Assembly: GCA_024291935.2 (NCBI GenBank)
Contig: CM044320.1
Span: forward strand, 33,014,001-33,078,000
DNA length: 64,000 nt
Direction: 5' to 3'
Source of the DNA: Okapia johnstoni
Taxonomy: Eukaryota > Chordata > Mammalia > Artiodactyla > Giraffidae
The notes under the pieces were generated by a model. The model worked only from the letters and a program-made list of their open reading frames with translations, ran no database searches and had not been told where the DNA came from. The position numbers and the translations under genes are program-made. Positions 41,001 through 53,000 of the stretch are shown piece by piece (positions within the stretch are counted from its first letter, which is position 1; the number at the start of each line of letters is the position of its first letter).

Positions 41001-44000
41001 TATATATATATATGTGTATAACTGAATCACTTTTCTGCATAGTAGAAATTAATACAACATTGTAAATCAACCATCATACTTCAATAAGATAAAATTTTTA
41101 GGAAATTGAAGACATTTGATTTTGAGTTCATCAGCTGAATTTAAAGTCATGAGAAATGTTCCCAAACATACTCATGAATTGTGATCTTCGTGGGGATTTC
41201 TGTCCAGAGCCGGGCATAGCGAACAGGCACCACGGACTCCTGCGGATCCCGGTCAACATGCATGTGCAGCATGAGGCGACAAAAAGATGCTCGGAGGTCA
41301 AAAGGCAGGCTCTCATCTGACATACATCGCAGGATCAAATCAACAGAGAGTTGTGTAGAAATCTGGTTTATGGCCAGATACTGGCGATCCAAGCACATCC
41401 TTGCAAAGAGATTTAGCTGGTACCTTAAAAATAGTAAAGGCATTACATTATTTGTCTTATCTAGATAAAGTCTTAGTATCAATCCTCATCTACTTTTATG
41501 TTTCTAATATTTCCAAGTGTATGTGATACTGGACATTGTGGTAGTGGGTTAAGTGATTGAATGGCAACACAGAGATGAGGTCACTTCTATGCCTATTCAG
41601 TTGCAATTTCTCTCACTTGTTCCAGCAACAAGTTTCTGGTGGAGACTGTCACCAGGCTCTAGGTTCTTGGTTTCCTAGGATTACAAATACACTAAGCCCA
41701 AAGGCTATGGAAAACAGCTCTCATGAAACTCTCTTTCTGCCTTGCCCAGGCTCACTCAGTTCCAGGCTCTCATGTCTACATTCCAAGTGTAGACCTACTC
41801 AGTTCCCAAATGATCAATGATTATTCAAGTGATCAATCCAAATGGCATCAGTACACTTTGATTCATCAGTCTCCAAGATACAGAAAGTAGCCTTTGATTT
41901 TGTAGCTGTGGAAATCAGGGAACACAAGGAATTCTCTGTCTTTCTCAGATATTTGTGATTTGGGCCCAGTCTTGGTTTCTGCTTTGGGTTTCCATGCCTT
42001 AGACTCAAAAAACACCAACTTGATTATTGCTCTCACTATACTGACAACATCAACCACCACTGAAACTTCAACTACTATATGCCACCACTGAACTTTCACA
42101 ACTATAGACACCAGTTTGTCCAACGTCCTAGGTCTCTACATGACCATGAGCAATATATACATAACTACTGGCTAACCTTCTCTGAGGCCACCTCTACAAC
42201 CAAATCAGCTTCCCTGGCCCCAGTTCTATGTCCCTCTCAACTTGATTATCTGCACCCACACCAATCAACAAGAGGAAAAACTCCTTTGCTGAACAACAGT
42301 TCCAAACTAGCAGAAAATGAGAAAATAACAAGTGATATATGTGGAAAACACCGATGTTTACACTTATTGTGAATATTTTAAACAATACTAAGTATTTCAG
42401 CCGGTGAAGGCAATGGCACTCCACTCCAGTGCTCTTGGCTGGAAAATCCCATGGACAGAGGAGCCTGCTAGGCTGCAGTCCATGGGGTCGCGAAGAGTCG
42501 GACACGACTGAGCAACTTCACTTTCACTTTTCACTTTCATGCATTGGAGAAGGAAATGGCAACCCACTTCAGTTTTCTTGCCTGGAGAATCCCAGGGACG
42601 AGGGAGCCTGGTGGGCTTCCGTCTATGGGGTTGCACAGAGTCGGACATGACCGAAGTGACTTAGCAGCAGCAGCAGCAAGTATTTCAGCTACCCTAGTTC
42701 TGATATAACTTCTTAAATTTCTTTATAGACATCTGACTTCACAGATATCTGACTTCACAGATTTACAGATTTCTGAAAATCACCTCTCAATATGTGAAAC
42801 TGAGAATTATGGTTCTCTATGATACTTAACCTGTAATAGGTAAGGACTTCCAAATCAGCCTTGGTGCCCTCCTTTGCCTCCTGGGCAAGGTGCCTGATAG
42901 CTTTGCCATGAGGTTCCTTGTTGCTGTCAATCCAGTAGAGCCAAACTTCTTCCTCATCAATGTCATCTGAAAGGATGGCACTCTCCATGGGGTTGTCTCC
43001 TTGCATTGACACCAGTCTTGAAATAAATAACACACACAAAAATCTATGAAAAAGTTCATTCAGAAACAAGACAAACTATTCTGCTTACAAATAATGAACA
43101 TAAAAGGATGCCTCCATCATTTGGGCTTACTTGGTTTGAATGAGAATGTCTGCATTGCCTGGGCTCAACATAAATTTGCAGATGAGTTCTTGAGTTACAG
43201 GTATCGCGGTGGTATTAGACACACACAGATCTGATAAATAATCCAAAAACCTGACAAGAGAAAAAAATTAAATTGAACATTAGCAAAAAGCATCTCATAA
43301 AATCATCCCCCAAAATATACTTTGGGATATAATGAAACTGTCTAGATATATTTTTAATATTATTCCCATGCAACAGTTTTCTAATGTGTTGCTTATCTAC
43401 TGCATCATTAGAGACACATTAAACGTCCAATTATTTGTATTTAGTACAAATCTTGTTTCCGAAAATGATATAAGCTTGCTTCTACTTATTTGGTGATATT
43501 CATCCCACAGCACTCTGACTTGTTATATTTACAGTATCAAAACAAAGCCAGATCAAAGCTAACACTGTACTCAGTAAAACAGACAGACAGCACACACTTA
43601 ACGTGAATTCGGTCTGGTCAAGTCAGAGGCCTAATTCTACCTTCTAACACTTATTTGCCATGCTAATTAAGAAGATTTTGTCAATCTGCTTGACTTTTCT
43701 GCATTCATTTCTCCCAGATAAGGCAGCATGGTATGAGAGAAGGGCGACTTGCCGTGAAGTCAGAAACCCTAACTTCTCTTTCTAGTTGGTTTGTAGGCTT
43801 CTATTTTCTCATCTCTAATATGTGGATAATATTTTATGACCAGTGTACTTCAGGAGAATGTGCAAGGATTTAAATGAAACAATGTATTAATATATATATG
43901 AACATATTTTGAAAAACTGTGGAGAACTATAAAAACACAAGTTATCAGAGTGAAAATCAACCACATTTAAATACATTATCTATAAAGGGTTTTGATCTCC

Positions 44001-47000
44001 TATGAGATAATAACTCATGATGATACATAATTATCATAGCAATAAGTCCAACATTGTTTTGTCCATGAAAGAATTCTAACTTTACAAAAGTTCTGAAAAT
44101 AAAGCAATAAGCCATAATCCCCATAAGAAAACACCGCATGAACTACTTCAAACCTTGGCTCTCGATTTCTCCTGAGTAAACTAACAAATGTTTCTATTTC
44201 TTTTGCTGTAATGTGTTTCTCTAGTAGTTTTCTGTTGTTGTGCAACAAAGCTGTGATGGTATCTTCTGCCAAAATATCATAGCCAATCTGGGACTGCATG
44301 ACACAGAAATTCTTAGCAATGTACTCCTGCAAAGGAGAAGGACTGTCAGAATGCACTGCCAAACAGCTCAGAAATAACAGGTTCTATTAGGGTCGGCAAC
44401 AATGATTAATTTATTCATAAGAGAAAACGCACTAAAAATTATTGTCAAAAGAAAAGCAAATAAGTAGTTCTTCAATAAATAGGATTTTTGAGGAAGGAAC
44501 TGCAAATATATTAATATAGACCTCATTTTAATTATAATAGAAAATTACATGTCTAGAAATAATTTTTAATATGGTGCTTACACTTACAAATTAGAAAAAC
44601 GAAAATAAACCTAGTTAAAATCACAATTTTTTACAACATGATAACTAAGTATCTCACCAGTATAACAGATGCCCTTCTTCAAACACTCACTAAAAGTCAT
44701 AACCCAGGATTTTGGCATAATTACAGAAATGACAATGACCCTCTGACATTTTGTTCATGAAGCATGAGCTCCATACTGTTACATGAAGATCCCAGGTGAA
44801 CCTAGGCGATTTCATTTTTTTACACATACCACAATGATGTCTTAAATCTTCTCTTTAAAATAATGATAAAATTATATAGCACTTTTCATCTTAAAAAAAA
44901 AAATCAGTGAAAAAAATCACAAATAAAAGGTAAATGGGAAAAAAGTCCAGTAAGGTAATATGATTAATCACTTTATTGCTCAGATCGATGCATCCAACAG
45001 ATATTTCTGGAAGGCCATTCCAGCTCTATAGTATGGTTATGTAAGAGGATGTACTTGCTTTTAGAAACACATGTTGAAGAATTGAGAGCTAGGGGTGTGG
45101 CAGTAACAAGACAGACAAGCTCGCATGGAGCTCATGTCCTAGTGATAAAGGGCAGTCATTGAGCTAACAAGTAGGATCATTTTAGGTATTGATAAGTGAC
45201 AAGAAACAAGCAGAAGGATGAGAAAAGCTGACAAATTTAGGTGGGGTAGGTGCTGAAGAGGTGACATTTGACCTGGGATAAAAATGATGAAAATGATGAA
45301 ACGATGGAAAAGATTCAAAAAAAAAAACAATGAGGCAATCATGGGGAGAGAAGTCATCGAAGCAATGGGAGCAGCAAGCGGAAGGCTCCGTGGTGGTGGA
45401 AGCCAGTCTTCTGAGCTCTGTAAACACAGGGTGCCCGTTACAGCAGGAAAGTCGTCAGCGAGGAGAAAACAAGAGCTGACGTGGGAGGTGAGGTCCTGGA
45501 CAGCCATGTGAAAACAGAAAGGTCCATTCTGAGAGCAAGAGAGAGCCACTGGGCTGTTTCCCCCACGTATGATTCCATCTGCTGCTTCTCCTTCCCACCA
45601 GCCTGCTTCTCTATTCCAAGCCACACCTCAGAACTGGTAAGCTTAACCTTCTCCACAGTCCAAAGTTTTCACTTCAATTTCTTGGGGATTCTCCTTAGGG
45701 ATGTTTTCTATTCTGGGAAAATTTATTGACTAGAATGTGTTCTTGCCTTAAGTAAAACTTACTGATACCAAGGGAACATTTCATACAAAGGTGGGCACAA
45801 TAAAGGACAGAAATAGTATGGACCTAACAGAAGCAGAAGATATTAAGAAGAGGTGGAAAGAGTACACAGAAGAACTATACAAAAAAGATCTTCATGATCC
45901 AGATAACCACGACGGTGTGATCACTCACCTAGAACCTGACATTCTGGAATGTGAAGTCAAGTGGGCCTTAGGAAGCATCACCACGAACAAAGCTAGTGGA
46001 GGTGATGGAATTCCAGCTGAGCTATTTCAAATCCTAAAAGATGATGCTATGAAAGTGCTGCACTCGATATGTCAGCAAATTTGGAAAACTCAGCAGTGGC
46101 CACAGGACTGGAAAAGGTCAGTTTTCATTCCAATCCCAAAGAAAGGCAATGCCAAAGAATGCTCAAACTACAGCACAATTGCACTCATCTCACACACTGG
46201 CAAAGTAATGCTCAAAATTCTCCAAGCTAGGCTTCAACAGTACGTGAACTGTTAACTTCCAGATGTTCAAGCTGGATTTAGAAACGGCAGAGGAACCAGA
46301 GATCAAATTGCCAACATCCACTGGATCACAGAAAAAGCAAGCGACTTCCAGAAAAAACATCTACTTCTGCTTTATTGACTACACCAAAGCCTTTGACTGT
46401 GTAGACCACAATAAACTGTGGAAAATTCTTCAAGAGATGGGAGTACCAGACCATCTGACCCACACCCTGAGAAATCTGTGTGCAGGTCAAGAAGCAACAG
46501 TTAGAACTGGACATGGAACAACAGACTGGTTCCAAATAGGCAAAGGAGTATGTCAAGCCTGTATATTGTCACCCTGCTTATTTAACTTATATGCAGAGTA
46601 CATCATGAGAAACGCTGGGCTGGAAGAAACACAAGCTGGAATCAAGATTGCCGAGAGAAATATCAATAACCTCGGATATGCAGATGACACCACCCTTATG
46701 GCAGAAAGCATAAAAAAACTAAAGAACCTCTTGATGAAAGTGAAAGAAGAGAGTGAAAAAGTTGGCTTAAAGCTCAACATTCAGAAAACTAAGATCATGG
46801 CATCTGGTCCCATCACTTCACGGCAAATAGATGGGAAACAGTGTAAACAGTGACAGACTTTATTTTGAGGGGCTCCAAAATCACTGCAGATGGTGACGGC
46901 AGCCATGAAATTAAAAGACGTTTACTCCTTGGAAGAAAAGTTATGACCAACCTAGACAGCATATTAAAAAGCAGACATTACTTTGCCAACAAAGGTCCAT

Positions 47001-50000
47001 GTAGTCAAGGCTATGGTTTTTCCAGTAGTCATGTATGGATGTGAGAGTTGAACTATAAAGAATGCTGAGAGCCAAAGAATTGATGCTTTTGAACTGTGGT
47101 GTTGGAGAAGATTGTTGAGAGTCCCTTGGACAGCAAGGAGATCCAACCAGTCCATCCTAAAGGAAATTGGTCCTGAATGTTCATTGGAAGGACTGATGTT
47201 GAAGCTGAAACTCTAATACTTTGGCCACCTGATGTGAAGAACTGACTCATTTGAAAAGACCCTGATGCTGGGAAAGATTGAAGGCGGGAGGAGAAGGGGA
47301 TGACAGAGGATGAGATGGTTGGATGGCATCACCGACTCAATGAACATGAGTTTGAGTAAACTCTGGAAGTTGGTGATGGACAGGGAGGCCTGGCGTGCTG
47401 CAGTCCATGGGGTCGCAAAGAGTCCGCCACAACTGAGCGACTGAATTGAACTGAACTGATTCCCAAATAACATCCAGCCTTCAGGTCAGACATCGTTAGC
47501 CCTCCACAGCTCAGCCCACATGCCTTTCCAGCCCATTCCCACACCATCCTTCCACATGGACTAAACTCATCACCAAAGTTTCCTGACTCATCTCTCCAAC
47601 TGTCTAAGAGAAACTTAGGACACTAATTTACCAAATGATAACTAACTAAAAACAATTTTGTATTAAGCAGATGTATATTACTGAGCCCACTGCATATTAT
47701 ATTATAAGACAAAAATGAGACGAAATTCTACATGAGTTGGCAACTTAAGCTATATTCCGGGATACACCTGGGTTCCCTGTCCTCCATGGTTAGGTGTATC
47801 TTGCGATGAAATTGCCCTTCTAGGATCCATTATTCTCTTTTCAGAAATCTCTGTTCACTAAAATGCCAGTTTCCAAACAATTTCTGAAAATGATTCTTTT
47901 TTTTTTTTAATGATTCTTATCGTATTCAAATGCTTCCTTCTCCAAGCATCCTTCCTGTGTTACCTGAGTGGAGCTCCTCTCTCTCCTGAATTCCCACAAT
48001 ACTGTCTTATCTCCCCTACCTGCTCCATGACTCTGCCTTACATTTCAGATGCACATCATATTTTTTCCACCAGACAATGAACTCTTTAGCCTACACATGA
48101 TGGGGTATGTCACATGTTTCTAGAAATGCCAAGAAATGTCTCATTCCTCTTTACATAATATATCCAGCATGCCTCCTGCCCAGCAGGAGCTAATACCGTG
48201 CACACATGAGGACTCAGACATCTTCCCCCAACAATTCTAATTTTACAAGGAATAATAAATATATATGTCATTTCAGATATATTTACAGGTCATTTTTGTG
48301 TGTTATAAAATATTTCAATTATAAAAGAAACATTTTGGAACACACACAAATGACCAAGAGAAAACATTTCACTGCAAAGCAGAATTTCCCATTCCTAATT
48401 TATATGTCTTGGAACTGTAACCAAACAACTTTGCCCATACTTTAGATGTTAAAAAGATAAAAAGGAGGGCTATCCTTGAACCTGATTTTTCCGGTAGTCC
48501 TGCTGCGAATGTCTCAGCACACGGTAGCACAGCCTCAGCATGTACTTATAGGGGGCGTATCTTTGATCCCCCAGATCTTCAAGTCTCAACATTGAGCCTT
48601 CTCCTGCTTTCTCCTTAAAGGGTGCTTTAAGAATTCCAAACACCTATTAAGAAAACAACAACAACCATGACTTATTCTGATGAATGGAGGTGCATGTTTA
48701 GAATTTTTTAATTTTTTTAAAACAAAAAACGTTGACTCAAAAAGGCTTTTGTAATATTTGAGTAGAATTAGTGTAAAGTAAAAAAATAAAAGAAAGATTT
48801 TGGGGGGATACAAGACCAACATATTAAGGGACAGAAAAATACTGCTAAAAGTATTCCCTAAATTAAACGGCAAAACAATATTTAAATAAAATGCTTCATT
48901 TTGTTTAGAAATTCTATTTTATTAAAATAAAAAAAAATTGGGAAGTGTTCAAGTTCCCAACTAAGTCAGACAGAAAAAGAAAAAAATCATATGATATCAC
49001 TTATATGCAGAATCTAAAAAAAAAATCATACAAGTGAATTTATTTTCAAAACAGAAACAGACTCACAAACTAGAAAATGAACTGTGGTTACCAAGTGGAA
49101 GGTGGGAGGGAGGGCTAAATTGGGAGTTTGGGACTGACACGTACATACTGCTACATTTAAAGTAACCAATAAGGACTTACCATAAATAAATAAATATTTG
49201 GTTAAAAATAAAATAAAAAATCTAAAGATTTTAAGTTTTACCAAGTTACATGAACATATTCAGATGAACTAAAACATAGTTTGACTTCAATGGGCTTTAC
49301 AACTACTTCTGTTATTATCTATAACTTTCTAAAATCAAAACACTATAAGGAAAATATTTACTTTTCATCTAAAACTGACATCAAAAACTACCTCCAAGTA
49401 TTGCTTTTAAATCTCTTGGTAAAAGAATTAACTTTTTATTTGTATACATAAAGATGTGACCAAATCAATGAATGTATCAGCATTCAAAACAAATAAGGAG
49501 CCATATGGGCAGCTGGTGATACCCAGTGACTCAGATTCTTCTTGTAAGAAAATTAGCAGTTGGGAAGTATTTAAAAAGCATTGAGGAGCATGACTCTTTT
49601 AGGCAACAAGATAGCAGGTAGGATCACCTGGAGATGAACTAGCAGGATGAGTAAATTATTTATAAAAGAGCACCTAGGCAAAGACACTGGAGAAGGCAAT
49701 GGCACCCCACTCCAGTGTTCTTGCCTGGAAAATCCCATGGACAGTGGAGCCTGGTAGGGTGCAGTCCATGGGGTCGCACAGAGTCGGACACGATTGAAGC
49801 GACTTAGCAGCAGCAGCAGCAGCAGGCAAAGACATGAAGAGTCATACAAGAAAGCAGAATTATCCTCTGTAGTCCATGAAATAAAATATGAATTAAAGTT
49901 TCTTCAATAATTCTATATTCACTAAACTGTGAATTTTCTATTTGTAATACTGAAGCAAAATGTTTGACATATATTGGTTGAAATAATATTAATAAATCAT

Positions 50001-53000
50001 TCAAGGTCCTAAAAGTCCTTGAAATCAAATGTTTTATACAAAAGAAATGCTACTGTTAGAAAAGACTTCGTCTCATTAGATTTGCAACCTTTATTTTATT
50101 TGAGAAAAATGTTGATTTTATATATTCTGACAATCAGCTACAGAATATTAATTGATAATGTCTACTGTTTTCCTTTCCCAACTCAACAAGAGCATCTACA
50201 TTAATAACATAAATTTTATTTTTTAAGTATCTTCCTACAGTCTACAATTAAGGCAGAAGCCCATTACTTATATAGCAATTAACAGAATAAAAAGAATGCA
50301 CGAAGGTAGGCATGTCCAAATGTGCATAGTATTAGGGAGGAAATTAATTTGCTGGCATGTGATGAACAACTTCAAGAAGACATAGCACAGGAGCATTTCT
50401 AGACTTTCAGGGAAAAAACTAGAATACTGTAAAGAGCCCTTGTGACTAATGAATAGACTGCCCATTTTTTGAGGGGAAAATGGGAAAAAAGTAGGAAGCA
50501 GATGGAGATGGCAGCTTCCAAGCTCCCCTGGAAATTCTACTTAGAACATTATTACAGCATATTTTCTGGAGAGTTTGACCATGTAGGTTTTTCAGAGGTC
50601 TGTGGCAGGCCATCTCCAAGATGGTCCCCAGTGAACCCTGCCTTCTGGAATTACACTCTTATGGAATCCTGTCTTCTTGACTGTGAGCTGGAATTACTGG
50701 CTCACTTCTAACCAAGAGAACAAGGTAGAAATGATGAGATGTTACAATTTCTAAGATTAGGTTACAAAAAGACTATGACCTCCACCTGGAGGCCCTCTCT
50801 TCTTCTGTCTTGGATCCCTCACTTCTAAGGAACACAACCTGCCTGGTCTTGAGGCCACCCTGTGGAGAGGCCCAGGCGGGTAAGCTGGGCAATAAATCCT
50901 CCCCTATTTGAGCCTCGAGATGACCACAACCCAGCCAAGACCTTGACTGCAGCCTGTGAAACACCGTGAGCAAGAACCACCCACCTAAACCACCCCCAGA
51001 TTCCTAATCCACAGAAAACCTAAGTATCAGCTGGCTTCAGACACTAAGTTTTGGGGTAATTTGTTATACATCAATAGGTAACTAATACAAGAACTTCCCT
51101 GATACTATAATTCAAAAGATAAAATATGCAAAATCACCTGTGCCAATATGTTTTGTTCCCTCATTAACTTCTGACGTTCTCGGTTTGGCTTGGTGATAAG
51201 GACATCTAGAACGTCTTGTCCATTGTTAGGTACATCAGCCACAAAGAAGATAAGGTCTTCCAATAACTTGGTTACAAACCTATCATAAAAAGAAAAGGAA
51301 ATATTATAGTGTGCTTAATCTTGGAAATATTTTTAAATAAACACTACAACATTAAGAAGTAAAAGTATTTTATAATAAAATCATTTAATGAAATAACTAA
51401 TACAGTAAATACTTACTTAAATCTTTGCAAAGAGCATCCCTTCTCCAGTTCCACCAACCCCTACTCCCGCCTTCAATTCTAATCAAGTATTTGCAAAGAC
51501 AATTATGAAATAAAACCCTATGAGTCCCAAAACCAGAGGTGTTAGTTAAGAGGATAACACCCATCAGCAGATGCTTTTTCATGACTGACTCACAAAGAAG
51601 GGTATTTTGGCTTTATGAGAGAACAGCTAAACTAAATTCTTAAACTCAAATTTGTTCTTTTTTATTATCAACTCAACTACATTTTCTAATCTTTACCACA
51701 TTGCAATTTCTCCCTGTACAGAATAGGAAAAACTTAAACGACCTGCAAAGAGAGACAAGAGCAAGCCATCATCTCTCTAAACTGTTCTGAAAGTATCAAC
51801 TGATCTATAAAAATCACAACACCCTAAAATCATACACTAATGTTTAACTTTAATTCTACATTTTGGCTATTTTTTAACTATTACTTGAACATCAGTGGCA
51901 TCTGGACCTGAAGTGTCTGGAGACCCCTTCCTCCCTTAGCTTTCCTCTTCCTCCTTCCTGCATTTTATCATTTTCTGGGTGACTCTTTTTTGTAAAATTC
52001 ATACAGGCACTACACCACCAGGGAACTGCATCACATATGAGTTTTTTAATACTACAAAAACTATCCAACAAATATTTAAGCAAACTTTATCCAAGAAGAT
52101 GTCATATATATGCATGATGGAATGCTACTCAGACAGAAGAGAATGAAATAGTATCATTTGCAGCAACATGGATGGACCTAGAGATTATCATACTAAGTGA
52201 AGTTCAAGTCAGACAAAAAAAGACAAATACTATATGATATCACTTGTATGTGGAATCTAAAATATGACACAAATGAATTTATTTACAATGTTTTAGCATT
52301 TAACAGAAACACAGACATGGAAAACAAACTTATGGTGACAAAAGCAGGCACGGGGTGGGGGAGGAATAAATTAGGAGTTTGAGATTAGCAGATACAAACT
52401 ACCATATATAAAACAGATAAACAACAAGGCCCTACTGTATAGCACAGGGAACTATATTCAACATTCTATAATAAACCATAATGAAAAAGAATATGTATAT
52501 TTATATATAACTGAATCACTTTACACTAGAATCTAACACACCATTGTAAACCAACTATATTTCAATAAATAAGCTTTATCCATATACATCAGCATAATTA
52601 TTCAGTTATTAGTATGATCAATCAAGATCACATCAACAAAAAAACTACAATTTAAGAGATTCAGTGACTCTAGAAAAGTGTGGAATGTATTCAGTTATGA
52701 AGCACCTTGATCTTATCTCCAGATTCAACTCCTGCAAGGGAGTGGAGCCAAGTGGATACACCTATAATCCAGAATTTAGCCACCACATCCAAATTCAGCA
52801 CACCTCCAAGGTTCATAAACTCACTCCAAATTCCAGAGATATTATGTTTTCTTGTGTGCCTATTTTAAATTTTAACCCAATCTGTTTCTTTTCGACAACA
52901 TGTCTTAGGAATAGGATTCACTGACATAACTTCTAGGGACACCACAAAAATGTAAAACATGATTTCTACACATCAAAATGTGGTGCAAATTTCTTTTGAA

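Larger units (their letters stand above)
40457..41171 (-). other. ITPR2: ITPR2 intron I-J
   Basis: An intron of 715 bases. It contains a MIR-like segment (40525-40690) and an L1 3' tail (40855-41098) that ends less than 80 bases from the donor of exon I. Confidence 0.85.
44327..48481 (-). other. ITPR2: ITPR2 intron E-F
   Basis: An intron of 4155 bases. It is dominated by a truncated BovB LINE (45786-47459). A segment at 45090-45400 resembles an old interspersed repeat of uncertain family. The stretches 44390-45080, 45400-45780 and 47460-48470 show nothing I can name, apart from possible L2-like wording at 47930-48100. Confidence 0.85.
48644..51137 (-). other. ITPR2: ITPR2 intron D-E
   Basis: An intron of 2494 bases. 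It contains an L1 3' tail (48960-49235), a BOV-A2 SINE (49687-49823) and an MLT1-like LTR (about 50600-51089) that ends roughly 50 bases before the donor of exon D. The stretch 49240-49670 and the stretch 49840-50590 show no recognised feature. Confidence 0.85.
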
